From positions 150,784 through 214,783 of the forward strand of contig NZ_ML703268.1 of assembly GCF_008520305.1 (NCBI RefSeq): a stretch of DNA of 64,000 nt. The letters are read 5' to 3'. Positions 20,706-30,780 of the stretch are shown piece after piece. The position numbers and the translations under genes are program-made. The notes beneath the pieces are model-generated. The model searched no databases, was not told the origin of the DNA, and worked only from the letters and a program-made list of their open reading frames with translations. How positions within the stretch are numbered: the stretch's first letter is position 1; the number at the start of each line of letters is the position of its first letter. The stretch comes from Mesorhizobium sp. SARCC-RB16n (lineage in GTDB: Bacteria > Pseudomonadota > Alphaproteobacteria > Rhizobiales > Rhizobiaceae).

Positions 20706-21203
20706 ATGCCTGTGCTGCTCAAGGGGTCCTGTCGCTGCAACGCCGTGCGTTTCGAAGTGGAAAGCCACACGCCGGTGCCGTTCATGCTGTGCTACTGCTC
20801 GATCTGCCGCAAGCAGCAAGGCGGCGGCGGTTTCGCCATCAATCTCGGTGCCGACTACGAGACACTGAACATCAAGGGCAAGAGGAGCCTCGGTGTGTAC
20901 CGAGCCGAGATCGAGGACGACGAGCATCCCCATTGCGAGGTCTCGACCGGCGAGCGCAATTTCTGCCGCAAATGCGGTTCGGCGCTCTGGCTCTACGACC
21001 CGACCTGGCCGGAACTTGTCCATCCCTTTGCCTCGGCGATAGACAGCGACCTGCCGAAGCCGCCGGAAAAAGTGCATCTGATGCTGAAATACAAGGCGGA
21101 CTGGGTCGAGCCCGAGATCGGCAAGGGCGACAAGACGTTCGACGTCTATCCCGAGGAATCAATCGCCGACTGGCACAGGCGGACGGGCATGTGGGTGGAT
21201 TAG
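20706..21203 (+). CDS. GFA family protein (Gfa/CENP-V zinc-binding fold)
   Basis: This 165-residue protein has the zinc-cysteine pattern of the GFA family: GSCRCNAVRFEV near residue 8, CYCSICRKQQGGGGFAINLG near 35 and NFCRKCGSALW near 90. The family is named for glutathione-dependent formaldehyde activation, but most members are uncharacterised. Residues 120-165 carry extra sequence (VHLMLKYKADWVEPE). Monocistronic. Confidence 0.88.
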   Translation: MPVLLKGSCRCNAVRFEVESHTPVPFMLCYCSICRKQQGGGGFAINLGADYETLNIKGKRSLGVYRAEIEDDEHPHCEVSTGERNFCRKCGSALWLYDPTWPELVHPFASAIDSDLPKPPEKVHLMLKYKADWVEPEIGKGDKTFDVYPEESIADWHRRTGMWVD

Positions 21204-21239
21204 CGGCAGGTAGATGGGCGAAATTCTGAGAGGCAGGCG

Positions 21240-21292
21240 CTGCCCCTCATCCGGCCCTTCGGGCCACCTTCTCCCCGTGAACGGGGCGAAGG
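21240..21292. repeat. Rhizobial intergenic hairpin repeat
   Basis: Two adjacent hairpins: GGCCC-TTC-GGGCC (21253-21265) and CCTTCTCCCCG-TGAA-CGGGGCGAAGG (21267-21292, one mismatch). The CCCTCATCCGGCC...CCTTCTCCCCG motif is a very common rhizobial intergenic repeat. It sits between the convergent GFA gene and sufA and may act as a bidirectional terminator. A worn remnant is near 55850-55876. Confidence 0.7.
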
Positions 21293-21296
21293 AAGG

Positions 21297-21677
21297 CTAG
21301 GCCGAGGCGCGCGCCTCGGCCAGCGCCTTGAGATCGGCGGGCTTCAATTCGACCGATTCGCCGCAACCGCAGGCAGAGCTCTGGTTCGGGTTGTGGAAGG
21401 TGAAGCCCGTGCGCAGCGTCGTCTGTTCGAAATCCATCTCGGTGCCGAACAGGAACAAGGCAGCTTCCGGCGCGACATACACATGCGCGCCGTCGCGCTC
21501 GATGTGGTCGTCCTTGGCGTTGGGCTCGGTCACCAGATCGACCGTGTATTCCATGCCGGCGCAGCCGCCCTTCTTGATGCCGAGGCGAATGCCGTGCGCA
21601 GTGTCACGCGTGGCGACGATCTCGCGCACCCGGTCGGCGGCCTTTTCGGTCATCGTGATGACGGCAAAGCGTCCCAT
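21297..21677 (-). CDS. sufA: A-type iron-sulfur carrier, SufA/ErpA family
   Basis: A 126-residue HesB/IscA-like carrier that receives Fe-S clusters from SufBCD and delivers them to apoproteins. GGCAGMEY near residue 43 and SACGCGE near 107 hold the three conserved cysteines. A GTG four codons upstream is possible, but the ATG at 21677 has a GGAG Shine-Dalgarno at proper spacing. It is the last gene of the SUF cluster, 86 bases after the DMP19-like gene. Confidence 0.93.
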   Translation of the reverse strand: MGRFAVITMTEKAADRVREIVATRDTAHGIRLGIKKGGCAGMEYTVDLVTEPNAKDDHIERDGAHVYVAPEAALFLFGTEMDFEQTTLRTGFTFHNPNQSSACGCGESVELKPADLKALAEARASA

Positions 21678-21763
21678 GTCATTCTCCACTTTCGCGCGAG
21701 TTCAAGGCCCGCAGAACGAGTCTTACCTAAAATGGTTACAATTGCACTTTGCTGCAAGAGATC

Positions 21764-22264
21764 TTATTGCCATTGTCCGTGCAGCGCTGCCGTCGCGTAT
21801 GCATCAAGAACAGCTTCAGATGAGTCCCGTTCATGCTCCTCCAAGGCATAGAACGCGTCATCCAAGGCATTGAAATCTATGCCACGGCCGCCGGCTTCAC
21901 CCACGATTTCCATCCTTGCCAAACGCTCATCGGGAAAACGCTCGCCCAACAGAGCACAGGCCTGTCGTGTCAATTCCGCATGCATTTCAAGGCCCATCGC
22001 ATGGAAACCTTGAATGGCCCCCTGCGCCGTTATCCCATAAGAATTCCAGAAATACTGCCTGAAGCCGCCGTTCAGAACCTGCCAAGTCAGTAACTCGACA
22101 CAGATGACGTTCCTGATCGCGGAAGGCATAGCGCTGACAATTCTACGATACTCGGGCGGTCGATCGAGAGCGCCGATAACTGGAGCGCCCCAAAGCTCAA
22201 CGACTTTCTCCGAAGGCGGGACATCCCTTGCGCTCAAGTAATCCGGCGAAAATTTGTCGGACAT
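21764..22264 (-). CDS. DMP19/DUF4375-like protein inserted in the SUF operon
   Basis: A 166-residue protein with CVELLTWQVLNGGFRQYFWN near residues 60-80, which resembles the DMP19/DUF4375 family core (E..NGGF.QYF.NS.G). Neisseria DMP19 is described as a DNA mimic, but most members are uncharacterised. It starts 16 bases after sufT; a TTG at 22294 would overlap sufT. Base use is less GC-rich: 32 G+C in 22021-22080 against 44 in 22381-22440 of sufT. This suggests later arrival. A role in Fe-S biogenesis is not established. Confidence 0.75.
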   Translation of the reverse strand: MSDKFSPDYLSARDVPPSEKVVELWGAPVIGALDRPPEYRRIVSAMPSAIRNVICVELLTWQVLNGGFRQYFWNSYGITAQGAIQGFHAMGLEMHAELTRQACALLGERFPDERLARMEIVGEAGGRGIDFNALDDAFYALEEHERDSSEAVLDAYATAALHGQWQ

Positions 22265-22280
22265 AATTCGTCTGACCGCC

Positions 22281-22676
22281 TCAATACCAGCCAACCGCCA
22301 CCTGTGCCTCTTCCGACATACGGTCGGGCGTCCAGGGCGGATCGAAGGTCATGTTGACCTCGACCCCGGAAACGCCTTCGACGGCGCCGACGGCATTTTC
22401 CACCCAGCCAGGCATTTCGCCGGCCACCGGGCAGCCGGGCGCGGTCAAAGTCATGTCGATCTTGACCGAACGGTCGTCCTCGACGTCGATCTTGTAGACG
22501 AGACCGAGCTCGTAGATGTCGGCCGGGATTTCCGGGTCGTAGACCGTCTTCAGCGCCGAGACGATGTCATCGGTCAGCCGCGCCAGTTCATCGGCGGGGA
22601 TGGCCGAGGCGGAAACGACGCTGTTGCCGGCCGGTACGGTCTCTGCGGTTGTACTCACATCATCCATGGTCGTCAC
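22281..22676 (-). CDS. sufT: SUF assembly protein SufT (MIP18/DUF59 family)
   Basis: The 131-residue protein has the MIP18/DUF59 core: IVSALKTVYDPEIPADIYELG near residues 38-58 and DMTLTAPGCPVAGEMPGWVE, with the conserved Cys in the APGCP loop. SufT-type proteins help mature Fe-S clusters. The first start (GTG, 22676) overlaps the sufS stop by four bases (GTGA); an ATG at 22667 is also possible. The N-terminal about 30 residues are a variable low-complexity extension. Confidence 0.92.
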   Translation of the reverse strand: MTTMDDVSTTAETVPAGNSVVSASAIPADELARLTDDIVSALKTVYDPEIPADIYELGLVYKIDVEDDRSVKIDMTLTAPGCPVAGEMPGWVENAVGAVEGVSGVEVNMTFDPPWTPDRMSEEAQVAVGWY

Positions 22677-23926
22677 CCGAAAAACTTGCGCGCTTTTTCA
22701 AGCGCCTCGGCCAAAGCGTCGACTTCGGCCCTGGTATTATACATGCCGAACGATGCCCTGCATGTGGAGGTTACGCCAAAGCGTTTCAACAGCGGCTGCG
22801 CGCAATGGGTGCCCGCGCGGACAGCCACGCCTTGCCTGTCTATCACCATCGATACGTCATGGGCATGAATACCTTGCAGTTCGAAGGAGATGATGGCGCC
22901 CTTGCCAGGCGCATCGCCGAAGATGCGCAGCGAATTGATGGCCCGCAGCCGCTCATGGGCATAATTCTTGAGGTCTTCCTCATGCGCCGCGATGCGCTCG
23001 CGGCCGACGCTTTCCATGTAGTCGAGTGCCGCGCCCAGCCCGATCGCCTGGACGATCGGCGGCGTGCCAGCCTCGAAGCGGTGTGGCGGCTCATTATAGG
23101 TGACTACATCCTCCGTCACCTCCTCGATCATCTCGCCGCCGCCCATGAAGGGACGCATGCCTGCGAGAATATCCCTCTTGCCATAAAGCACGCCGATGCC
23201 CGAGGGGCCGTAGACCTTGTGGCCAGTGAAGACGAAGAAATCGCAATCGAGGTCCTGCACGTCGATGGGCATGTGCACGGCGCTCTGGCTGCCGTCGACC
23301 AGCACCGGGATACCGCGCGCATGGGCAATGCGGACGATCTCCTTGATCGGCGTCACCGTGCCCAGCGCATTCGACATCTGCGTGATGGCAACGAGCTTCG
23401 TCTTGTCGGTCAGGCGCTTCTCGAATTCCTCGATGTGAAAGACACCGAGGTCGTCGACCGGCACCCAGACCAATTTCGCGCCCTGGCGCTCGCGGATGAA
23501 ATGCCAGGGCACGATGTTGGAGTGATGCTCCATGATCGACAGCACGATCTCGTCGCCCTCACCGATGTTGGGCATGCCGTAGCCATAGGCGACGGTGTTG
23601 ATGGCCGAAGTCGTGTTCGAGGTGAAGACGATGTTGTCGGTGCTTGGCGCGTTGAGGAAACGGCGCACTGTCTCGCGCGCCTTTTCATAGGCATCGGTAG
23701 CGGCATTGGAGAGGAAGTGCAGGCCGCGATGGACGTTGGCATATTCCTGGGAATAGGCATGCTGGATGGTATCGACCACCACCTGCGGCTTCTGTGCCGA
23801 GGCGCCATTGTCGAGATAGACGAGCGGCTTGCCATAGACTTCGCGCGACAGGATCGGGAAGTCACGGCGGATCGCCTCGACGTCGTAGAAATCTCCGATC
23901 TTGCCTGGAGCGTTCATCAGGATCAC
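22673..23926 (-). CDS. sufS: Cysteine desulfurase SufS (group II)
   Basis: This PLP enzyme takes sulfur from cysteine for the SufBCD scaffold. The 417-residue protein has the PLP lysine in FFVFTGHKVYGPSGIG near residue 235 and the group II active-site loop AVRAGTHCAQP with the catalytic Cys near residue 370. Start overlaps the sufD stop by four bases (ATGA), which indicates translational coupling. SufE is not in this window. Confidence 0.96.
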   Translation of the reverse strand: MILMNAPGKIGDFYDVEAIRRDFPILSREVYGKPLVYLDNGASAQKPQVVVDTIQHAYSQEYANVHRGLHFLSNAATDAYEKARETVRRFLNAPSTDNIVFTSNTTSAINTVAYGYGMPNIGEGDEIVLSIMEHHSNIVPWHFIRERQGAKLVWVPVDDLGVFHIEEFEKRLTDKTKLVAITQMSNALGTVTPIKEIVRIAHARGIPVLVDGSQSAVHMPIDVQDLDCDFFVFTGHKVYGPSGIGVLYGKRDILAGMRPFMGGGEMIEEVTEDVVTYNEPPHRFEAGTPPIVQAIGLGAALDYMESVGRERIAAHEEDLKNYAHERLRAINSLRIFGDAPGKGAIISFELQGIHAHDVSMVIDRQGVAVRAGTHCAQPLLKRFGVTSTCRASFGMYNTRAEVDALAEALEKARKFFG

Positions 23927-25230
23927 CCGTGCGTCACAAACCAGTCGTCGAGCCGCGCTTCCAACGCCTCGACGATCGCTTCGTCATCCAGTTCCTCGAT
24001 CACTTCGGCCACGAAGGCTTTGACGAGCAACCCCCGCGCGCTCTTTTCATCGACGCCGCGCGCCATCAGGTAGAACAAATGGTCGTGGTCGATCTCGGTG
24101 ACCGTCGCGCCATGGCCGCAGACGACGTCGTCGGCGAAGATTTCAAGCTCCGGCTTGGTCGAGAATTCGCCATCGTCCGACAAAAGCAGCGTGTTGCAGG
24201 CCATCTTGGCGTTGGTCTTCTGCGCATATTGGTGAACGTTGATGCGCCCCTGAAAGACCCCGCGCGCCTTGCCCGTCACCACGTTGCGGATGACCTCGGT
24301 CGATGCCGTATGCGGCACGGCATGGTCGAGCACCATGGTGACGTCGGTGTGGGTGTCGCCCGCCAACAGGTTGATGCCGCGCAGCTTGAAGTCGGCGCCT
24401 TCGCCCGTCGTCTTGACCATGATTTCCTGGCGCACCAGCCTGCCGCCGGCGTTCATGACGAACAGCGTCAGTTTTGCATTCTTGCCGATATGAGCCTTGA
24501 ACTGCGCCAGATGTGTTGCCGTTTCCGGCTGTTCCTGGACGATGAGCCAAGTTACCTCGGCGCCCTCGCCGAGCACGAGCTGGCAGACCGAGCTCGTCAA
24601 TGCCGCGCCCTCGCCGGCCTGACGCTCGACGATGACCGCCTTGGCGCCGGCGCCGACCCGCACCGGCAGGCGCACATGGGTCTGGCCGCCGGCCTGCAAA
24701 TTCTGCAGCTCGATCGGCTTTTCCAGTTCGACACCGTCGGCGATGTCGACAAAATAGCCGTCGGCGACAAAGGCCGTGTTCAGCGCACCGATGGCGTCAT
24801 CGCTGCCATAGGGATCGAGCCCCGGCGCGATGCTGCCGTCGGTCAGCTTTTCGAACAGGCGCTGGACGCTGACGCCTTCGACGACCGGCGCCTTGGCACT
24901 CGATACGCCGTTCAACAGGGTCAGAACCGTCGAACCGTCGACGATTGGCGCGATGGCTTTCGCAGCGGCAGCCGGATCGAAGTCCGGCACCACATTCAAA
25001 AGCCGGCGCAGATCGGTGTAATGCCAGGATTCGATGCGCCGCGTCGGCAGGCCGTGCTTGATCGCTTCTATGGCGTCGTCACGCTTCAGCATCACCGCGC
25101 CGTCGCCCGGCAGCAGCGACAGCCGGTCGCCGAACGCGTCGATCAACGCGGTTTCGGCCGGTGTGCGCTGCGGTTGTGTATGCATGTTCATCAGTGTCGC
25201 CCTGTCTTTTGGCACAAAATGACTTGGCAT
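23923..25230 (-). CDS. sufD: Fe-S assembly scaffold protein SufD
   Basis: The 435-residue protein is the SufD partner of SufB in the SufBC2D scaffold, beta-helix fold. FVMNAGGRLVRQEIMVKTTGEGADFKL and the C-terminal region with CGHGATVTEIDHDHLFYLMARGV are typical, including the conserved His. The start is 1 base after sufC. An ATG at codon 14 or 16 is also possible. The first about 45 residues are poorly conserved. Confidence 0.95.
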   Translation of the reverse strand: MPSHFVPKDRATLMNMHTQPQRTPAETALIDAFGDRLSLLPGDGAVMLKRDDAIEAIKHGLPTRRIESWHYTDLRRLLNVVPDFDPAAAAKAIAPIVDGSTVLTLLNGVSSAKAPVVEGVSVQRLFEKLTDGSIAPGLDPYGSDDAIGALNTAFVADGYFVDIADGVELEKPIELQNLQAGGQTHVRLPVRVGAGAKAVIVERQAGEGAALTSSVCQLVLGEGAEVTWLIVQEQPETATHLAQFKAHIGKNAKLTLFVMNAGGRLVRQEIMVKTTGEGADFKLRGINLLAGDTHTDVTMVLDHAVPHTASTEVIRNVVTGKARGVFQGRINVHQYAQKTNAKMACNTLLLSDDGEFSTKPELEIFADDVVCGHGATVTEIDHDHLFYLMARGVDEKSARGLLVKAFVAEVIEELDDEAIVEALEARLDDWFVTHG

Positions 25231-25231
25231 C

Positions 25232-25987
25232 TCACGCGGCTTCGCCGATCACGCCGGCATAGCCATTGGCTTCGAGGTCGAGCGCCAGCGACTTGTCGCC
25301 CGACTTGATGACCTGGCCCTTGTAGAGCACGTGCACGCTGTCGGGCACGATGTGTTCGAGCAGGCGCTGGTAATGGGTAATGACCAGGAACGCCCGGTCG
25401 GGCGCGCGCAGCGCGTTGACGCCATCCGAAACGATCTTCAGCGCATCGATGTCGAGGCCGGAATCGGTCTCGTCGAGCACGCACAGCTTCGGCTCCAGAA
25501 GCTTCATCTGCAGGATCTCGGCGCGCTTCTTCTCGCCGCCGGAAAAGCCGACATTCAGCGGCCGCTTCAGCATCGCCATGTCCATGTTGAGCGAGGCGGC
25601 GGCGTCCTTCACGCGCTTGAGGAATTCCGGGATCTTCAGCGGTTCCTCGCCGCGCGCCTTGCGCTGCTCGTTCATCGCCACCTTGAGGAATTCCATGGTC
25701 GCCACGCCCGGTATCTCCATCGGATACTGGAAGGCGAGGAAAATGCCCGAAGTGGCGCGCTCCGCCGGATCCATTTCGAGGATCGACTGGCCGTTGTAGA
25801 GGATGTCGCCCTCGGTCACCTCATAGTCCTCGCGGCCGGCGAGGATGTAGGAGAGCGTCGATTTGCCCGAGCCGTTCGGCCCCATGATCGCGGCGACCTC
25901 GCCGGCTTTCACCGTCAGGTTCAAGCCGCGGATGATCTCGGTGCCGTCATCGACGATGCGGGCGTGCAGGTTCTTGATCTCAAGCAT
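25232..25987 (-). CDS. sufC: Fe-S assembly ATPase SufC
   Basis: The 251-residue ABC-type ATPase drives the SufBCD scaffold; it is not a transporter. Walker A GPNGSGKST is at residues 36-44. FSGGEKKRAEILQM is the SufC-specific signature. Walker B LCVLDETDSGLDIDALK follows with its Asp-Glu. Thirty bases separate it from sufB. Confidence 0.97.
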   Translation of the reverse strand: MLEIKNLHARIVDDGTEIIRGLNLTVKAGEVAAIMGPNGSGKSTLSYILAGREDYEVTEGDILYNGQSILEMDPAERATSGIFLAFQYPMEIPGVATMEFLKVAMNEQRKARGEEPLKIPEFLKRVKDAAASLNMDMAMLKRPLNVGFSGGEKKRAEILQMKLLEPKLCVLDETDSGLDIDALKIVSDGVNALRAPDRAFLVITHYQRLLEHIVPDSVHVLYKGQVIKSGDKSLALDLEANGYAGVIGEAA

Positions 25988-26017
25988 TTTTGTTTCCTGA
26001 ATATTTGTCCGGGCCGG

Positions 26018-27535
<1,518 letters not shown>

Positions 27536-27718
27536 ATGCGTTCTCCATCCACGCCGGGGTCAAGGCCCGACAGTTTTCAAACTATGGCACCGCCGATTGG
27601 ACGCCGAGCAGCGTCCGCGGCAGCGTAAGTTCAATATAGTGCGCCTCGACCGGAAATTCACCCGGCCAGCATGAAACGCACGGCTCTACCAGGCCGAAGC
27701 CCAAATCCGTTTTTCTCA

Positions 27719-27743
27719 AGCATCGGATTTTCGGTCCGATGCT
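27719..27743. repeat. Perfect 9-bp hairpin between iscS-like gene and sufB
   Basis: AGCATCGGA (27719-27727) and TCCGATGCT (27735-27743) pair exactly around TTTTCGG. It is 8 bases after the desulfurase stop. There is no T-run, so mRNA processing/attenuation or a shortened rhizobial GAGCAT/CCGAAAA palindrome are the likelier readings. Confidence 0.65.
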
Positions 27744-27750
27744 CAAACCG

Positions 27751-28911
27751 CTACGCGGCTTTCTCTCTACCCGCCCGGCGCGCGGCAATTCCTTCCAGCG
27801 CGGTGCGGAACAGTTCGACGTCCTCGGCACCGGTCGTTGCGCCGACCGACACGCGCAAGGCGCCAAGGCTGTCACCGTACCCCATGGCCTTCAGCACATG
27901 GCTCGGTCCAACCTTGCCCGACGAGCAGGCGGAGCCGGCGGAAAGCGCCACGCCCGCCAGATCGAAGGCGATCTGGGCGGTTTCGGCTTTGACGTCGGGA
28001 ATAGCGAAGAATGTCGTGTTGGCAAGCCTTGGTGCGCCGGCCCCGAAGATTTCCACATCCGGTACCAGCGTCTTGATTGACGTTTCGACCTCATCGCGAC
28101 GCTGACGCACGGCACCGATGGCGTTCAGTCCGGCCAGGGCGTCTCGCGCGGCGGCGCCAAAACCGGCGAGGCCAGGCAGGTTCTCGGTGCCGCCACGGCG
28201 GCCCTTTTCCTGGCCGCCGCCATTGATCAGCGGCCTCGGCATCATCAGGTCAGCGGCGGCAACGATGGCGCCAGCGCCCTTGGGCCCGCCGATCTTGTGC
28301 GAGGACAGAATCACATAGTCGGCGTATTCGGCCGACATATCGATGGAAACGCGGCCAGCGGCCTGGACGGCGTCGACGACAAGAATGCCGCCCGCCGCCC
28401 TGACGATCTCCGCGATGCGGTCGATCGGCTGGATGACGCCGGTTTCATTGTTGGCGGCGTGGATCGCGACCAACGGTAAGCCATCGGCCTTGTCGTGACC
28501 GGCGAGCGCCGCCGTCAAGGCGTCGACATTGACGATGCCATCGGCGCCGACACCGATCCGCGTCACCAGGTCTGCCGGGAAGCGTCCGCCATTCAGCAGG
28601 CACGGATGGTCGGCCTCGCACACGTAGAGCCGGCTCATGCGAATGGCGCCGCGCCCCATCCGCCAGTCCGGCGTCAGAAGCGTCGAGGCGGCCTCGGTCG
28701 CGCCCGATGTGAAGACGACATGCTCGGCCTTGCCGTTGACCAACGCCGCAACGTCGCGCCTGGCATTCTCGACCAGCCTGCGCGCGGCACGCCCCTCGGC
28801 ATGGACCGACGAGGGATTGGCCGCATCAAACGCCGCGACCATGGCCTCGCGCGCCGCTGAAAGCAGCGGCGCACTGGCATTATAGTCGAGATAGGCGCGT
28901 ATCGCGGCCAT
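27751..28911 (-). CDS. Cysteine desulfurase, group I (IscS/NifS-like), first gene of SUF cluster
   Basis: A 386-residue PLP enzyme that takes sulfur from cysteine. YLDYNASAPLLSAA at the N-terminus, SSHKIGGPKGAG with the PLP Lys near residue 205, and the group I loop SAGSACSSGKVGPSHVL with the catalytic Cys near residue 328. It corresponds in position to the sufS2-type gene at the head of rhizobial/Agrobacterium suf operons. The frame extends to 28983, but the ATG at 28911 fits. An Irr-like box lies 134 bases upstream. Confidence 0.93.
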   Translation of the reverse strand: MAAIRAYLDYNASAPLLSAAREAMVAAFDAANPSSVHAEGRAARRLVENARRDVAALVNGKAEHVVFTSGATEAASTLLTPDWRMGRGAIRMSRLYVCEADHPCLLNGGRFPADLVTRIGVGADGIVNVDALTAALAGHDKADGLPLVAIHAANNETGVIQPIDRIAEIVRAAGGILVVDAVQAAGRVSIDMSAEYADYVILSSHKIGGPKGAGAIVAAADLMMPRPLINGGGQEKGRRGGTENLPGLAGFGAAARDALAGLNAIGAVRQRRDEVETSIKTLVPDVEIFGAGAPRLANTTFFAIPDVKAETAQIAFDLAGVALSAGSACSSGKVGPSHVLKAMGYGDSLGALRVSVGATTGAEDVELFRTALEGIAARRAGREKAA

Positions 28912-28964
28912 TGTCGTCCAGTCCTTCCCGTCAGAAGCCATTCCGCCGACGTATGGCGTTATTT

Positions 28965-29006
28965 CCTTGAAATTCCAAGGCAAGCCGTCCTATTTACGCG
29001 GCTTGC
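28965..29006. promoter_or_regulatory. Inverted repeats in the suf promoter region
   Basis: GCAAGCCG (28980-28987) and CGGCTTGC (28999-29006) are exact 8-bp arms around 11 bases. Next to it, CCTTGAAATTCCAAGG (28965-28980) is an imperfect 16-base palindrome. Both are between the ICE box and the iscS-like start, so either could be a second operator (for RirA or another Rrf2-type factor) or 5' leader structure. Confidence 0.4.
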
Positions 29007-29044
29007 GGCGAGTGCGACCGGGCGATCGCGTTTCGGCCACCCAG

Positions 29045-29061
29045 TTTTGAACAATTCTAAA
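29045..29061. promoter_or_regulatory. Irr-type iron-control element (ICE box)
   Basis: TTTTGAACAATTCTAAA (29045-29061) matches the ICE consensus TTTAGAAnnnTTCTAAA with one mismatch. Irr, a Fur-family heme-responsive regulator of Rhizobiales, binds such sites. The site sits between the suf cluster and the divergent alpha/beta hydrolase gene, so iron control of suf is a good inference. Confidence 0.65.
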
Positions 29062-29163
29062 CTAGCTTCTAGGAAGACGCTCGCCCTGCGTCAAGGTCTG
29101 TGGAAGCGGGGCCAGAGGAAGAGTTCCGGGCGCCGCACTTGTATATGTCACGTGGAGTATTTC

Positions 29164-29838
29164 ATGCCTGAGGTCATTTTCACCGGTCCGGCTGGCCGCC
29201 TGGAGGGACGCTACCAGCCCTCGAAGGAAAAGAGCGCGCCGATTGCCATCGTGTTGCATCCGCACCCGCAGTTCGGCGGCACGATGAACAACAAGATCGT
29301 TTATGACCTTTTCTACATGTTCCAGAAGCGCGATTTCACCACGCTGCGCTTCAATTTCCGTGGTATCGGCCGCAGCCAGGGCGAGTTCGACCACGGCACC
29401 GGCGAGTTGTCGGACGCGGCGGCGGCGTTGGACTGGGTGCAGTCGCTGCATCCGGATTCCAAGAGCTGCTGGGTGGCCGGCTATTCCTTCGGTTCGTGGA
29501 TCGGCATGCAGCTCCTGATGCGCCGGCCCGAGATCGAGGGCTTCATCTCGATCGCGCCGCAGCCCAACACCTATGATTTTTCCTTCCTGGCGCCCTGCCC
29601 GTCCTCGGGCCTGATCATTCACGGCGATGCCGACAAGGTGGCGCCGCCGAAGGACGTGCAAGGCCTGGTCGACAAGCTGCACACGCAAAAGGGCATCACC
29701 ATCACGCAGAAGACTCTGCCCGGCGCCAACCATTTCTTCGCCAATGACGCCGATGTCCTGATCGAGGAATGCGCCGACTATCTCGATCGCCGGCTGGCGG
29801 GAGAGTTGTCCGATCCGCGGCCGAAACGGCTGCGCTAA
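29164..29838 (+). CDS. Alpha/beta hydrolase
   Basis: The 224-residue protein has a compact alpha/beta hydrolase fold: LHPHPQFGGTMNNKIVY near 33-49, the RFNFRGIGRSQGEFD loop near 62, a GYSFGS nucleophile elbow near 105 with Ser, IHGDADKVAPP with an Asp near 155, and ANHFF with the His near 190. It resembles the CC_3314-like family of short hydrolases. Substrate unknown. The start at 29164 fits this N-terminus; the frame is open to 29047, across the ICE box. It diverges from suf. Confidence 0.88.
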   Translation: MPEVIFTGPAGRLEGRYQPSKEKSAPIAIVLHPHPQFGGTMNNKIVYDLFYMFQKRDFTTLRFNFRGIGRSQGEFDHGTGELSDAAAALDWVQSLHPDSKSCWVAGYSFGSWIGMQLLMRRPEIEGFISIAPQPNTYDFSFLAPCPSSGLIIHGDADKVAPPKDVQGLVDKLHTQKGITITQKTLPGANHFFANDADVLIEECADYLDRRLAGELSDPRPKRLR

Positions 29839-29923
29839 GACATCAGGCGATCCGTATTCGCGGCAATGAGTGGGCGGGCAATGCCCGCCTCCTCGACATA
29901 TGTCTTGCCGCCGTGCTGATGTC
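29839..29923. other. Structured 85-base intergenic element
   Basis: Nested complementarity: GACATCAG (29839-29846) with CTGATGTC (29916-29923); GCGGCA (29860-29865) with TGCCGC (29906-29911); inner hairpin GGCGGGC-AAT-GCCCGCC (29873-29889) and a palindrome GACATATGTC (29895-29904). It lies between two convergent genes and could be a small RNA, a composite repeat or a bidirectional terminator. Confidence 0.5.
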
Positions 29924-29933
29924 CGGCAGCGAC

Positions 29934-30755
29934 CTATTTTTCTGGGGCAATGAGCCGGAACGATGGCTTGCGGACCGGCAATCCTGAAGGAGCCGGCCGG
30001 AAGATGAAGCCGAGCCTGGCGAAGACCAGTCCGACTGCCAGCGCGAAGGCGCAGCCGAGGCCGAAGCCGGCTACGGTGTCGCTCGGATAGTGCGCGCCGA
30101 CGAAGACCCTGGTCGAGGCGATGCAGGCCGTGACCACCAGGGCAATGTACCAACGCCGCGGAAACAAAAGCAGCAGGATGCCGAACACTGCGCCCATCGT
30201 CGTGGCATGGCCGGAGGGAAAGCCGGCAAAGCGCGCATCGAAGGCAAAAGGGTGCAGCGCAAGGACGCCAAAATCCTGGTAGTAGAGCGGGCGGGCTCTG
30301 CCAATGGCATATTTCAGGACATTGACGGTGAGGCCCGAAAGGCCGACGGCGCTCAGCACCAAGAAAGCCAGACAGGTCCAACTGTAGACCAGCATCAGCG
30401 CGCGCCGCGATAGGCTTCGCCAATCCGTCAGATTGGCCGCGACAAGCAGAAGCGCGGACGGGATGAGATACCAGCCGCCCAGTCCGAATTGCGTGAAGAA
30501 CTCGGCAAGCCTGGCCACATCAGGCGACCATTGGCCATGGGTCACTCCTGCTGGCGTGTCGAGACGAACAAAGGCCGCTGCCGTCAGAAAGACCCAGACC
30601 AGGCCCCACGCCCACCACGAAATGTTGGGATAGCGAGCCGGGCGAACGGCAAGGCGCCGTCTTGCGATCTGCAGGGTGTCGCGAAAATTGCCTAGGGATC
30701 GGCGTCCTATCCCGAGGAGCGATCTGGAAACTGGCGGGCGCGATCTCAGGAGCAT
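29934..30755 (-). CDS. PAP2-family phosphatase, candidate lipid A phosphatase
   Basis: The 273-residue inner-membrane protein has the three PAP2 motifs: KYAIGRARP near residue 150, PSGHATTMG near 180 and RVFVGAHYPSDTV near 218. About five to six membrane helices surround them. The PAP2 group includes lipid A phosphatases LpxE and LpxF and undecaprenyl-PP phosphatase. The gene follows an ArnT-like transferase (gap 25 bases) and an RgtE/RgtF-like pair, so lipid A dephosphorylation is the favoured reading. Confidence 0.85.
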   Translation of the reverse strand: MLLRSRPPVSRSLLGIGRRSLGNFRDTLQIARRRLAVRPARYPNISWWAWGLVWVFLTAAAFVRLDTPAGVTHGQWSPDVARLAEFFTQFGLGGWYLIPSALLLVAANLTDWRSLSRRALMLVYSWTCLAFLVLSAVGLSGLTVNVLKYAIGRARPLYYQDFGVLALHPFAFDARFAGFPSGHATTMGAVFGILLLLFPRRWYIALVVTACIASTRVFVGAHYPSDTVAGFGLGCAFALAVGLVFARLGFIFRPAPSGLPVRKPSFRLIAPEK

Positions 30756-30780
30756 TGGGAACTCGACCCCATCATCATCG

